Below are positions 1 to 9,002 of a DNA stretch of 42,600 nt, piece after piece (positions within the stretch are counted from its first letter, which is position 1; each line of letters opens with the position of its first letter). This stretch comes from Acidithiobacillus sulfuriphilus. Lineage in GTDB: Bacteria > Pseudomonadota > Gammaproteobacteria > Acidithiobacillales > Acidithiobacillaceae. The translations under genes and the position numbers were made by a program. The stretch is from the NCBI RefSeq assembly GCF_003721225.1, contig NZ_RIZI01000184.1:1-42600 (forward strand). Reading direction: 5' to 3'. The notes beneath the pieces are model-generated. The model saw only the letters and a list, made by a program, of their open reading frames with translations. It ran no database searches and was not told where the DNA came from.

Positions 1-1
1 C

Positions 2-754
2 CCGCCTCTGCAGCAGCAACTGGCGGTATACCAGCATCAGATGGCCATCCTGGCGGGAGAATTTCCCAGCCAGTGGCAGGAAAAGCCCTTCACGCTGGAA
101 GAGATCACCCTGCCTCGGGAAATTCCCGTGGCTTTGCCCTCGACCCTGGTGGAGCATCGCCCGGATATCCAGGCCGCCGAGCAGCAGATGCGCTATGCCC
201 TCGCCCAAATCGGGGTAGCCAAGGCGCAGTTCTTTCCCATCGTGACCCTCTCCGCCTCCTTCGGCGCCAGCAGTCTCACGCCGGACCTCTTCTTCAACCC
301 CTTGAGCAGTGTCTGGGGCATTGCCGGGGCCTTGGCCCAGCCCCTTTTCGAGGGCGGCAAACTGCGCGCCCAGGAGCGGGCCGCCTATGCCGCCTACGAC
401 GACACCTTTGCCGGCTACCGGTCCACCGTCCTCGGCGCCTTTCAGCAAGTGGCCGACGCCTTGCGCGCCCTCGAACACGACGCGGCCAGCGTCCGCACCC
501 AATCCCGCTCCCTGCAAACGGCCCGGCAGGCATTGGCCCTTGCCGAAGCCGGCTACCGTTCCGGCTCCACCGACTACCTTTCCCTGCTCAACGCCGAAGT
601 CACCTACCAGAACGCCCGCATCGCCCTGCTTCGCGCCGAGGCGCAGCGGTACCAGGACACCACCGCCCTCTTCGTGGCCTTGGGTGGCGATGATTGGGGG
701 AAAACCGCGGCTACCAGCCAACAGGATAGCCGAGCAAAAGGCGAACAGCCATGA
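2..754 (+). CDS. TolC/NodT-family outer-membrane efflux protein, 3' part
   Basis: The reading frame is open from the left edge, so about 250 C-terminal residues are present and the N-terminus lies outside the window. The frame carries the OEP repeat signatures: LVEHRPDIQAAEQQMRYA, an alanine-rich amphipathic helix, a QPLFEGGKLRAQ segment, and a final long helix with AEAGYRSGSTDYLSLLNAE. These are typical of NodT-type channel proteins of tripartite exporters, which form a trimeric barrel through the outer membrane. Its stop overlaps the start of the permease gene by four bases, so it is the first visible gene of an export operon with the permease, ATPase and adaptor. The transported substrate cannot be read from the sequence. 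Confidence 0.93.
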   Translation, partial: PPLQQQLAVYQHQMAILAGEFPSQWQEKPFTLEEITLPREIPVALPSTLVEHRPDIQAAEQQMRYALAQIGVAKAQFFPIVTLSASFGASSLTPDLFFNPLSSVWGIAGALAQPLFEGGKLRAQERAAYAAYDDTFAGYRSTVLGAFQQVADALRALEHDAASVRTQSRSLQTARQALALAEAGYRSGSTDYLSLLNAEVTYQNARIALLRAEAQRYQDTTALFVALGGDDWGKTAATSQQDSRAKGEQP

Positions 755-1887
755 ACGGTCTGCTCCGCATCGCCTTGAAACTGCTGCTCAATGACAAAGG
801 CAAATTCGCCACGCTGGTCATCGGCATCACCTTCTCCGTCTTTCTGATGATGCAGATGACCTCCATGTTTTCCGGGATCCTCTACCAATCCGCGGCCAAC
901 ATCGTGAATGTCGGCGCCAAGATGTGGGTAATGGACCCCGCCGTCCAAACCCCGCAAAACAGCATACCCATGCCGGACTATGTGCTCGATGCAGTCCGCA
1001 GCATCCCCGGCGTGAAGTTTGCGGTTCCCTTTTATGTGGGTGCGGGCCTCGTCAAGCTCAATGACGGCACCTATCAATCCGCCACCATCATCGGTCTGGA
1101 CGACGCCAGCCTGTTCGGCCGGCCGGCGATCATCTCCGGCAATATTCTGGATATTTACAAGAATAATGCCTTTATCATGGTCAAGGATGCCAACTATGCC
1201 AAACTGGGTAGCCCAAAAATAGGCACCAGCTTTGAGATCAACGATCACCGCGCGGTTGTCGTGGCCCTGGCCCATACCTCGGTGCCGGGCCTGTTCGGTT
1301 TGCCGACCCTGTATACCACCTATAACCGCGCCACCCAGGATCTGCCCTCCACCCGCTACCTGATCTCCTACATCCTGGTACAGCCGAAAAGCACCCAGGA
1401 TATCGCCGCCATCGAGCGGCAGGTAAAGAACTTGGGTTACCTGGCCTTGACCGATCAGCAGTTTGTCGCCCGTAACGATCAATACTATGAATTCCAGACC
1501 GGAATGGGCACCAACATCCTGATCATGACCCTGATCAGCTTTTTGGTCGGACTATCCATCGCCGGAGAGACCTTTTACATGTTCGTCCTGGACAATCTGG
1601 AGCACTTCGGCGCCCTCAAGGCCATTGGCGCCAAAAGCGGCGAGCTGATCCAGATGATCGTCTTCCAATCGCTGGTCGTGGGTTTTCTGGGTTTTGGTTT
1701 CGGCGTGCTCTTATCATCCACCATGATCGCCATTGGGAAAATGAGGATCGCCAACTACGCCGCCATGGTCACCTACGAAAATTTGTTCCTGGCCCTCATC
1801 ATGGTCTTGGTCATATCCGTCTTTTCGAGCTATATCGGCATTCGAAAAGTCATCCGCATCGACCCCTTTGACGTCTTCCGGGGTTAG
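751..1887 (+). CDS. FtsX/DevC-type ABC transporter permease
   Basis: This is a 378-residue inner-membrane protein with one N-terminal membrane segment (about residues 20-40), a large periplasmic domain, and three C-terminal membrane segments (about 250-275, 300-325 and 345-370). That is the MacB/FtsX fold. The C-terminus ends IRIDPFDVFRG, like the coupling end of DevC-type permeases (xxxDPxxVF). It lacks a fused ATPase; the partner ATPase is the next gene. It overlaps the TolC-like gene and is followed one base later by the ATPase start, so translation is probably coupled. The gene order outer-membrane factor, permease, ATPase, adaptor resembles DevBCA/TolC-type exporters of lipids or glycolipids. 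The substrate here is unknown. Confidence 0.9.
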   Translation: MNGLLRIALKLLLNDKGKFATLVIGITFSVFLMMQMTSMFSGILYQSAANIVNVGAKMWVMDPAVQTPQNSIPMPDYVLDAVRSIPGVKFAVPFYVGAGLVKLNDGTYQSATIIGLDDASLFGRPAIISGNILDIYKNNAFIMVKDANYAKLGSPKIGTSFEINDHRAVVVALAHTSVPGLFGLPTLYTTYNRATQDLPSTRYLISYILVQPKSTQDIAAIERQVKNLGYLALTDQQFVARNDQYYEFQTGMGTNILIMTLISFLVGLSIAGETFYMFVLDNLEHFGALKAIGAKSGELIQMIVFQSLVVGFLGFGFGVLLSSTMIAIGKMRIANYAAMVTYENLFLALIMVLVISVFSSYIGIRKVIRIDPFDVFRG

Positions 1888-1888
1888 C

Positions 1889-2581
1889 ATGATCCTGACC
1901 GCGACGAAGATCTCGAAGTCCTTTGGCGAAGCGCCGAACCAGACCTACGCGCTGCGCGAGGTCAGCTTCGCGGTGGACTTCGGCGAGATGCTCTATATCG
2001 TCGGCCCCTCCGGCTCTGGCAAGACCACGCTGTTGAGCATCATCTCCGGCATCTTGCGCCCCGATGACGGCGACGTGGTGGTGAAGGATACGGATATCTG
2101 GAAACTGGGCAGCGATGCCCTGGCCGGATTCCGTCTCCAGACCATCGGCTTCGTCTTTCAGGATTACCATCTCTTCCCCCGGCTGACCACCTTGGAAAAC
2201 GTGGCCATTCCGCTGATTCTCCGGCGTGAGCCCTGGGAGAAAAGCCTGGCGGAGGCGCGCAAAACGTTGCAGATCGTTGGGCTGGCGGAAAAAGAAAGCC
2301 TGCCTCCCTATAAGCTGAGCGGGGGCGAGCAACAACGGGTCGCCATCGCCCGCGCCATCGTTGCCCAGCCGGACCTGCTGATTTTCGATGAGCCCACCGC
2401 CTCTCTGGATGGGGAGACCGGCAGGAAAATTGTAGCCTTCGTCAAGGAACATATTTTGAACGAGCGGCGTGCGATCATCATCGTCACCCACGACAGCAGA
2501 ATTTACGAATACGCGACGCGGATCATTCGCATGGAAGATGGCAGGATCGTCCCCGGGGCAGGAGCGGACCATGAGAAATAA
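1889..2581 (+). CDS. ABC transporter ATP-binding protein (LolD/DevA/MacB type)
   Basis: A 230-residue ATPase with Walker A GPSGSGKT (about residue 38), Q-loop FQDYHLF, signature LSGGEQQR, Walker B LLIFDEPTASLD and an H-loop VTHD. It powers the FtsX-fold permease encoded just upstream. The ATG at 1889 sits one base after the permease stop and gives the standard N-terminus MILTATKISKSFG. An upstream in-frame start at 1868 would overlap the permease and is less likely. The 3' end overlaps the adaptor gene start by eleven bases. This class works as a mechanotransmitting exporter rather than a simple substrate pump, so it fits a tripartite system. Confidence 0.95.
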   Translation: MILTATKISKSFGEAPNQTYALREVSFAVDFGEMLYIVGPSGSGKTTLLSIISGILRPDDGDVVVKDTDIWKLGSDALAGFRLQTIGFVFQDYHLFPRLTTLENVAIPLILRREPWEKSLAEARKTLQIVGLAEKESLPPYKLSGGEQQRVAIARAIVAQPDLLIFDEPTASLDGETGRKIVAFVKEHILNERRAIIIVTHDSRIYEYATRIIRMEDGRIVPGAGADHEK

Positions 2582-3659
2582 GATACTTTTCGGGCTGGCC
2601 ATCGTCGGGATCCTCATCGGCCTGGTCAGCGCTTACGTATACAGCCGGCAAACGCCGCCCCTGCCCCCCATAGCCACCAACTACAATCCCTACGTCAACG
2701 GGATATATGCCAACGGCATCATCGAGAGTTATGCGGCCAATGGGGAAAACATCAACATCTACCCCCAGGTGTCCGGAAGGGTAACCCGCATCTTTGTCCA
2801 TGAAGGACAACTGGTGGCGAAGGGGACGCCGCTCTTTGCCATCGATGACTCCGTGCAAAAGGAGGTGGTCGCCCAGAACAAGGCCCAGGCCCAGGCGGCC
2901 TTGGCCATGCTGCAGGAACTGCGCGCCGAGCCCCGGAAAGAAACCCTTACCATTGCGAAAAAGCAAGTCGAATACGCCAGAGCCAGCCTCCAATACCAAC
3001 AGGCGCAACTGGCAATCACCAAAAAGGAAATGGCCATCAATCCGCAGGCGGTGAGCAAGCTTGCCCTGGAGAATGTGCAAAATTCCGTCCTGATTGCCGA
3101 GAACAATCTCAAGGTGGCGCAGGCGCAGTATGCGCTGACCAAGGCGGGCGCCTGGAGTTACGACATCAGAAATCAACAAGCCATATATGATGCGGCGCAG
3201 AAGACCTACGCGTCCAATGACGCCCTATTGCAGGAATATGTCGTGCGCGCGCCGGTCACCGGCGATGTCCTGCGCATCAGCACCGCCATCGGCAGTTACG
3301 CATCTCCGCAAGGCGTCTACGGCACCTATACGCAGGGGATGGATCCGGTCGTGGTGATGGGCAGGAAGAGCGGCTACCTGCAGGTCCGCGCCTATCTGGA
3401 TGAGATACTGGTTCCAAGGCTCCCCCCGCCCGCAGACATTACCGCGAAAATGTTCATCCGGGGCCTCAACAATGTCAGCGTACCGTTGCAGTTCGTCCGG
3501 ATCCAGCCCTACGTGACGCCGAAGATCGAACTGTCGGACCAACGGACGGAAAAGGTGGACGTAAGGGTGCTGCCGATCATCTTCAAGTTCAAAATTCCGG
3601 AGCACATGAACCTCTTTCCCGGCGAACTGGTGGATGTATATATAGGAAAGAAGCCATAA
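2571..3659 (+). CDS. HlyD/DevB-type membrane-fusion (periplasmic adaptor) protein
   Basis: A 362-residue adaptor starting MRNKILFGLAIVGILIGLV, with a single N-terminal membrane anchor (about residues 4-24). A lipoyl-like half follows (IYPQVSGRVTRIFVHEGQLVAKG in substance), then a long coiled-coil hairpin from about residue 95 to 210, the second lipoyl half (VVRAPVTGDVLRI) and a beta-barrel domain. It would link the permease to the TolC-like channel across the periplasm. The start is the ATG overlapping the ATPase stop; a longer frame upstream lies inside the ATPase gene and reads as nonsense. It closes the export operon and converges with the GH3-family gene, with only two bases between the two stops and no obvious terminator. 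Confidence 0.92.
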   Translation: MRNKILFGLAIVGILIGLVSAYVYSRQTPPLPPIATNYNPYVNGIYANGIIESYAANGENINIYPQVSGRVTRIFVHEGQLVAKGTPLFAIDDSVQKEVVAQNKAQAQAALAMLQELRAEPRKETLTIAKKQVEYARASLQYQQAQLAITKKEMAINPQAVSKLALENVQNSVLIAENNLKVAQAQYALTKAGAWSYDIRNQQAIYDAAQKTYASNDALLQEYVVRAPVTGDVLRISTAIGSYASPQGVYGTYTQGMDPVVVMGRKSGYLQVRAYLDEILVPRLPPPADITAKMFIRGLNNVSVPLQFVRIQPYVTPKIELSDQRTEKVDVRVLPIIFKFKIPEHMNLFPGELVDVYIGKKP

Positions 3660-3661
3660 CC

Positions 3662-5212
3662 CTAAAAGCGATCCCCCGGGACTGCCAACACCTGGCGTTT
3701 CAAGTCCGCAAAGAGGGCCTGGTCATTGATCACCCGCGGCACCTTGTTCTGACCGCCCAGTCTGCCGTGGGCGCGCAGCCAATGGGCAAAGGCGCCGGGG
3801 TCGACGAGGATGATCCGCGGGGCATCCAGTTGCACATCGTTTCGCCGATGCTCCCGGTAGTCGGCATTCCGTTTCATGAGGGTTTGGTCGATATGGGCCG
3901 AAAAGCGCCCGGCCAAGGCCTGCCGGGCTTCCGGCGCCGGGGGAGATCCGCCGCATTCGATGATATAGGTATGGCGGCCCTTGGCGCCCGGACCGGAGGG
4001 AAATTCCGCCCCCATGCTGAAATCGGTGACCTGCATTTCCAGGTCCCGCGCCGACTCCAGGACCGCCTGCTCGATCTCCTCTCCGCTGAGATGCTCGCCA
4101 AAGGCGGACATCATGTAGGAGAGGCGCCCGGTGACCAGGAGACGGGGCGGGTGGCGATCGACAAAGCGCACCGTGTCGCCGATCACGTCGGACCATAGCC
4201 CGGCGTTGCTGCTCAGGACGACGGCATAAGGGATCCCGGTTTCGAGATTGCCGAGCCAATGACGGGTAGGGCGCGGTGCGTTCAGCTCTTCTACGGGAAC
4301 GAACTCGAAGAATATCCCGTTGTCGGGCAGCAGCCGCAAACCCTCCCCAGGACCGCGGTCGGCGACGGCGATGAATCCTTCGCTGGCCGCATAGACCTCC
4401 CGCGTCGCGGCGCCCGTGGCGCGGAGATAGTCCGCGAAACGGTCCGCGTAGGGGGCGAAGGCGACCCCGCCGTGAATGAGCAGTTCCAGCTCGGGGAAGG
4501 CCGCCCCCTTGCCCCCCCGTAGGGCCAATACCCGCTCGAAGAGCAGAAGGAGCCAACTGGGCGTGCCGCTCAGCACCCGGATGGGCTCGTGGATCGCGGT
4601 TTCAGCGATGCGTTCGAGCTTCTCATCCCAATCGGCGAGGAGGGCGAGTTGGATTCCCGGCAGGGTATAGGGCCTGGCCCAAAAAGGGATGGTCTTGGCC
4701 GCAATGCCGCTCAGGTCGCCGCTATGGACGCCCTTCGCCAGACGGGTGAGGGCGGTGCTGCCGCCCAGGATGAGGGTCTTGCCCGCCAGGGGCTGCCCGT
4801 GGGGGCGGCTGGTCAGATGCCAGACGAGAATATCCAGGGCGGCGCGACGGTTGGCGCGCACCATCGCACGGCTGACGGGGATGGTCTTGGTTGCCCCCGT
4901 CGTCGTTCCCGAACTGAGGGCAAAAAAGGGGATGCGACCGGGCCAGGTGACGTCCGTCAGCACAGGGAAGGGTAGGCGCCAGTACTCCGCCAGGAAATCT
5001 TCATAGCGGCGCAGGGGCACGCGCCTTTGATAGTCAATGATATTGTTGATTTTTTCAAAGTGGTGATCGCGGCCGAAACGGGTCAGTCGTGCCTGAGCGA
5101 TGAGGTGCCGGAGCTCCCGTGCTTGCGCGGCGGCCGGATCGAGCTGTTCCAGGTGACGCCGGCGCCTTTCCGCGTAGAGGCGTAAGAGGGGCGTTCCATT
5201 CACGGGTCTCAT
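3662..5212 (-). CDS. GH3 auxin-responsive-promoter-family acyl-adenylating enzyme
   Basis: A 516-residue member of the GH3 branch of the ANL (acyl-adenylate-forming) superfamily, which in plants joins carboxylic acids to amino acids. Visible motifs are the P-loop-like SSGTTTGATKTIPV (about residues 100-113), YAASEGFIAVADRG in the middle, and LETGIPYAVVLSSNAGLWSDV followed by GDTVRFV for the hinge region. The ATG at 5212 overlaps the stop of the upstream acylase as ATGA, so translation is coupled. Bacterial GH3 proteins are poorly characterised and the acyl and amine substrates cannot be predicted. Being paired with an amide-hydrolysing Ntn hydrolase suggests chemistry on an N-acyl compound (inference). 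Confidence 0.88.
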   Translation of the reverse strand: MRPVNGTPLLRLYAERRRRHLEQLDPAAAQARELRHLIAQARLTRFGRDHHFEKINNIIDYQRRVPLRRYEDFLAEYWRLPFPVLTDVTWPGRIPFFALSSGTTTGATKTIPVSRAMVRANRRAALDILVWHLTSRPHGQPLAGKTLILGGSTALTRLAKGVHSGDLSGIAAKTIPFWARPYTLPGIQLALLADWDEKLERIAETAIHEPIRVLSGTPSWLLLLFERVLALRGGKGAAFPELELLIHGGVAFAPYADRFADYLRATGAATREVYAASEGFIAVADRGPGEGLRLLPDNGIFFEFVPVEELNAPRPTRHWLGNLETGIPYAVVLSSNAGLWSDVIGDTVRFVDRHPPRLLVTGRLSYMMSAFGEHLSGEEIEQAVLESARDLEMQVTDFSMGAEFPSGPGAKGRHTYIIECGGSPPAPEARQALAGRFSAHIDQTLMKRNADYREHRRNDVQLDAPRIILVDPGAFAHWLRAHGRLGGQNKVPRVINDQALFADLKRQVLAVPGDRF

Positions 5213-7485
5213 GGGGCAGGCTCCAGGTCCATGGTCAGGGGGAACTCCGCCGCGATGGTTTCCGCACGGAGGGGCATGCGAATATAATTTCCCTGGCGCC
5301 AAAGGTCGATCTGATCCGCGAAATTGGCGCTGCCGAGCCAGCCGTCCTGGCCTCCGAAAAGGATGAAGTAGTTTTCGTCGGGGTCGGACAGGTCCGAGAT
5401 ATGCCGTGCCTGGGAGCCGTAAACGGCATCATGGGGGCCGGCAACCAGGCCGTGAGCGGTTTTCATGGGGGTTTCCCGGGAACCGCCCACGGGGAATCGG
5501 GCCAAGCGGAAGGCCTTGCCCAGGACAGGAAGTCTCCCCAGCCAATGGGCAGCACCCAGGCGGTGCATATCACCCCAGACCGCATAACGCCCCGCCCGTC
5601 TCGCCGTTTTACGCAACACATGACGGAGAAGCCTTGCCCGCCGCGTCGGCGACAACGCCTCCAGGTCAGGGATCAAGTATTTCGTGAGGAAACCCCACTG
5701 ACCGAGCAGGGCGCTCGCCTGCCGCCGCCCGTCGGTGTATAGGGCAGGGACGAGATAATACAGCAGGATCTCGAAGGTGGCTGCGGCAGCGGAATCCGGC
5801 CGGTAGTCACCGTCCCAGGTATCGAGGCGCGCGGCGATCCCTTCCCCTTGCCCTGCTGCCCGGAGGAGTGGAGCTAGTTTCCCTGCCAGACGCCGGGCTG
5901 CGGGGGAGCGGGTATCCATCTGCAGCCGTGCCAAGTCCTGCCGGGAGAACTTCTCTTGTCCGGCGAGGATCTCTTTTAATCGGATGATTCGGTCGCTGTC
6001 GGTGAAAAACAGCCCGATCAGGACATCGCTTTCCACCGGTCGATTGTTGGCCGAGGCCAGATAGCCTTCGCTTGGGTTGAGGGCATAGGGGAGCTGGGGC
6101 GTCCGGATGATCCCCGTCCAGTGGGTATGGGGATCGGCGGGATCGCGCAGCAGGTCGGGATAGCTCGTCTCCTCCCGCGCCGGGATGGCCGAAGCGAGAA
6201 TCTGGATGATGTTTCCCCGGCTATCGGCGCAGAGCAGATTTTGCCCGGGTACGCCGAATTCGGTAAAGCTCGCGCGGAATTCCCCGCAATGGCGGGCGCG
6301 GGCCGCCGCCAAAAGGGCGCTGATTTCGTCGCTGGGATGATGTCCTACCCAGGAGAGAGCCAACTCCTTCTCAGTCCGGGGCAGCAAGCGGGCATCGCTG
6401 AGGATGGGTCCGAAGGGGGTGTAACGGCGTATGCGCCGGGCGGGAAAGCAAAAACGGCGGCGGATGAGGAAAGGTTCGCAGCGGATGCTGGCGGGATCGA
6501 TCCCGCCGACGTCAAAGAGATCGCTCGCCAGGGCGCGCAGGTTGGTTCCGCCCCAAGCGATAAAGGGGTTGCGTCCCAGGGCGAAGACAGGGACCCCGAC
6601 GGGCATGAGCCCCACCACGTGATAGGAGGGGGATTGCGCGCCCAGCAAGAGCCAGGCGTTGGGGAGGGAAACCCCCAGGTGCGGGTCGCTGGCGATGAGT
6701 GCCCCGCCGCTGGTGCTTTTCTCCGGAGACAATGCCACGGAATTGCTCCCGGAACGGCCGAGGCCAGAGAAAAGGCTGGATAGGACACGTTCATCATCCG
6801 AGGCGCGAAAACTGGTCGCGGAATCCACACCCGCTTCCCGCGCCCGCGCCCATATACGCGGCCAGTCCGACCGTCCCTCCTCGCGCAGGAGGGTGAAATA
6901 GACGAGCCAATTCACATCGGCCCCCATGAGGCGGCTGATGGTGAGCACATCCGCCACCGTCCAGGGTTCACGCCGCAGCCCCAATAGGGCGAATTCCGGC
7001 GGAGGAGGCCCGGCCTTTTCCTGGTAATGGTTTAGTCCCGCAACGAAGGCGCCGAGCCAGGCATGGGTGTCCGCCGGCATCTGCTCCATGATCCCATCCA
7101 CCGCACGAACGAAATCGAGGATCCGCAACAGTTCATCAATCCCCGTCGCCGGGGGGCCGAAGATCTCCGCCAAACGTCCCAGGGCGGCGTGCTTGAGCAA
7201 GGCGAGTTGGCCCTCGCGCAGGTGGGCGTGGACAAGCCCCAGCACAAAGGCCAGATCGTGGTCGCTCCGGGCCTGGATATAGGGCACCTGGTACGGATTC
7301 CAGCGAATCCGCACCGGGGCTTCGCAGGACAGGCCCTTGCGGGGAAAGGCCGCCAGTCGTGTCTCCAGGGGCGCCGGCAGCGGAAAGAGGGCAGCAAACC
7401 CTGGTAGATGACTCATTATCCGCAGGAGGAGGGCTGCGGGACTGCGGGTGCCGCTTCCATCCCGTCTGGACCCGCGATCGCCCAT
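5209..7485 (-). CDS. Penicillin acylase family Ntn hydrolase (amide / acyl-homoserine-lactone acylase type)
   Basis: A protein of about 758 residues with the layout of self-processing penicillin acylases: an N-terminal alpha region (WNPYQVPYIQARSDHDLAFVLGLVHAHLR), a linker, and a beta chain expected to begin at the Ser of GRSGSNSVAL (about residue 247). That Ser is the catalytic N-terminal nucleophile after autocleavage. ASDPHLG and IAWGGTN motifs follow. The family cleaves amide bonds in acylated molecules, including penicillins, aculeacin and acyl-homoserine lactones. The start is uncertain: the ATG at 7485 has a GAGGG eight bases upstream and is preferred, while the ATG at 7416 lacks a ribosome site. 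No clear signal peptide is seen, which is unusual because most characterised members are exported. Confidence 0.88.
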   Translation of the reverse strand: MGDRGSRRDGSGTRSPAALLLRIMSHLPGFAALFPLPAPLETRLAAFPRKGLSCEAPVRIRWNPYQVPYIQARSDHDLAFVLGLVHAHLREGQLALLKHAALGRLAEIFGPPATGIDELLRILDFVRAVDGIMEQMPADTHAWLGAFVAGLNHYQEKAGPPPPEFALLGLRREPWTVADVLTISRLMGADVNWLVYFTLLREEGRSDWPRIWARAREAGVDSATSFRASDDERVLSSLFSGLGRSGSNSVALSPEKSTSGGALIASDPHLGVSLPNAWLLLGAQSPSYHVVGLMPVGVPVFALGRNPFIAWGGTNLRALASDLFDVGGIDPASIRCEPFLIRRRFCFPARRIRRYTPFGPILSDARLLPRTEKELALSWVGHHPSDEISALLAAARARHCGEFRASFTEFGVPGQNLLCADSRGNIIQILASAIPAREETSYPDLLRDPADPHTHWTGIIRTPQLPYALNPSEGYLASANNRPVESDVLIGLFFTDSDRIIRLKEILAGQEKFSRQDLARLQMDTRSPAARRLAGKLAPLLRAAGQGEGIAARLDTWDGDYRPDSAAAATFEILLYYLVPALYTDGRRQASALLGQWGFLTKYLIPDLEALSPTRRARLLRHVLRKTARRAGRYAVWGDMHRLGAAHWLGRLPVLGKAFRLARFPVGGSRETPMKTAHGLVAGPHDAVYGSQARHISDLSDPDENYFILFGGQDGWLGSANFADQIDLWRQGNYIRMPLRAETIAAEFPLTMDLEPAP

Positions 7486-7535
7486 GTCATCGTCCCTCTG
7501 GCACATTGGAAAAAGCGCCTGGTCCCTTGTGGATC

Positions 7536-8321
7536 TTACGGCGCTATCGTCACCGCCGTGCCAATGTGGATCCATGCGAAAGCCTTTTTTGCGGCGCTCA
7601 AAGGGAGTTCCACGCAGCCATTGCTTTGGGGGAAACCATAGCCCGCGCGGGGAAAAAAATGCACCGCCCGGCCATCCCAGAAGTAATTTACATAGCGCAC
7701 ATCGGCGTCGTTATAGCATTCGCCGTGGGGAAAGCACCCAGTCATCCGCGTCGAAGCATAACGGGCGTATACCGGCCAAGTCCCATTGGGCGTCGCCGCC
7801 CCGGAGACACCGGTATTGGCTAGACTTTGCAATACCCAATGGCCCGCATCCTCATGAGGGTCGTATTCCCAGATGCGCAGCGTTTCCGGTTCGGACTTGC
7901 GCACATAGACCCAGACGAAGGGTTTGGGCGCCTGCTCTCCGCCGCGCTGAGCGGAAAGGATGGCGGCATAGAGTCGGCGGCGGTTCCGTCGGTCTTCCCA
8001 TTGGAGGCTGCTATTGGACCAGGGCAAGCCATGGACACGGGCAAAATAATCCAGCGCTCCCAACAGCAGGGGCGAGGAGGGGGCGCCGGGGGTCAGGTTT
8101 TTCAGGGCCGCTGGAGTACCCTTGGGCCAGAGCCACAACAGGTAGGGATGCCGGCTCTGCAGGCCGATCCAGCCCACCCGCCCCGGCAGGTAGTGCATGG
8201 CAGCGAGATCGCTGCTGACCTGAAGCCATAAGGGGGTTTGCGGCAGGTCGGCGGCATGCGTCTGTATGGTGGCGGCGGCAAAGACCAAAACCGCCATGGT
8301 CGGTTGCCTCATTTTTGCCAT
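7536..8321 (-). CDS. L,D-transpeptidase (YkuD domain), exported
   Basis: A 261-residue protein starting MAKMRQPTMAVLVFAAATIQ, an apparent signal peptide ending near THAAD. The C-terminal YkuD domain has the conserved His in AVHFFPRAGYG and the catalytic Cys in SNGCVELP, a variant of the usual SHGC. Such enzymes make 3-3 cross-links in peptidoglycan or attach proteins to it in the periplasm. The start at 8321 is set by a strong GGAGGAGG a few bases upstream; longer starts would place this site inside the gene. It is the second gene of the minus-strand group that continues with the acylase and the GH3 enzyme; whether they share a process is unknown. Confidence 0.88.
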   Translation of the reverse strand: MAKMRQPTMAVLVFAAATIQTHAADLPQTPLWLQVSSDLAAMHYLPGRVGWIGLQSRHPYLLWLWPKGTPAALKNLTPGAPSSPLLLGALDYFARVHGLPWSNSSLQWEDRRNRRRLYAAILSAQRGGEQAPKPFVWVYVRKSEPETLRIWEYDPHEDAGHWVLQSLANTGVSGAATPNGTWPVYARYASTRMTGCFPHGECYNDADVRYVNYFWDGRAVHFFPRAGYGFPQSNGCVELPLSAAKKAFAWIHIGTAVTIAP

Positions 8322-8388
8322 TAGCCTCCTCCATCGCATGGGCACGGCATCCTGGGGGTTGCGCGAGTCAACGGGCCTTTCCTCTCGG

Positions 8389-8679
8389 TCATGGGCCAGC
8401 CGATCCCGACAAATAGCGCATCATGATGCGCAAATAGGCCTCCACCGTGCGATCCGGCAAGGTATCCACCTCCTCGATCCGGGAAGATAGCCAACAATCG
8501 GCTTTATGGCTGTTCCCCAGGCGCAGGCAGAGATGGTCGTAAGTCTTTTGCGACATTTGGACCAGGAAGCATCGTTGCTGGTTACAGTCAATTTTTTTGA
8601 CGACCTGATCCATACTCGTTTTCTCGGGCGACAATACGGTCATGCGCTGGGAAAAGTCGCTGGTCACATCCTTGGCCAT
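8389..8679 (-). CDS. Small uncharacterised cytoplasmic protein
   Basis: A 96-residue protein that I do not recognise. It starts MAKDVTSDFSQRMTVLSPEK and has an AGGAGG seven bases upstream of the ATG, so it is very likely translated. There is no signal peptide or membrane segment. Four cysteines occur in the middle (two in DCNQQRC, then one each in HLC and DCW), without a classic zinc-finger spacing. It lies 67 bases upstream of the L,D-transpeptidase on the same strand, so it may head that operon. Confidence 0.65.
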   Translation of the reverse strand: MAKDVTSDFSQRMTVLSPEKTSMDQVVKKIDCNQQRCFLVQMSQKTYDHLCLRLGNSHKADCWLSSRIEEVDTLPDRTVEAYLRIMMRYLSGSAGP

Positions 8680-9002
8680 TGTCGTTCCTCCTGCCGGGAA
8701 TCCAGAGAGGGTAGGGCAGATGCGCTGGTCAACACGACAGCATCTCCACTATCTGGACCAGGTGTGGGGGATGGACGATATTTTCCAGCGCCGGGGCACA
8801 GACGATGTCCCGCGCTCTCCATGCAAATTTCATTATAGGACAATTTGATGGTCGCAGATGGCGGGGGATCGGCTACAACCGAGAGCGTTTTGCAACGCTC
8901 GGGCGCTACGCAAGGAAAACGGTGGCCGGTAGGTAATCCCTGGAATCACCCTTGCACCGCAATGTATGCTGTTGTTTTTCTGATATGGCGGACGGCGAGC
9001 CG
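8680..9002 (+). other. Non-coding stretch between divergent genes, with one small hairpin
   Basis: About 320 bases separate the divergent 96-residue gene (-) and the M48 protease (+). I see no convincing gene. A perfect 7-bp stem (GAGCGTT, loop TTGC, AACGCTC) lies at 8883-8900. Promoters for both flanking genes must be here, but I could not pick convincing -35/-10 pairs. Confidence 0.5.
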
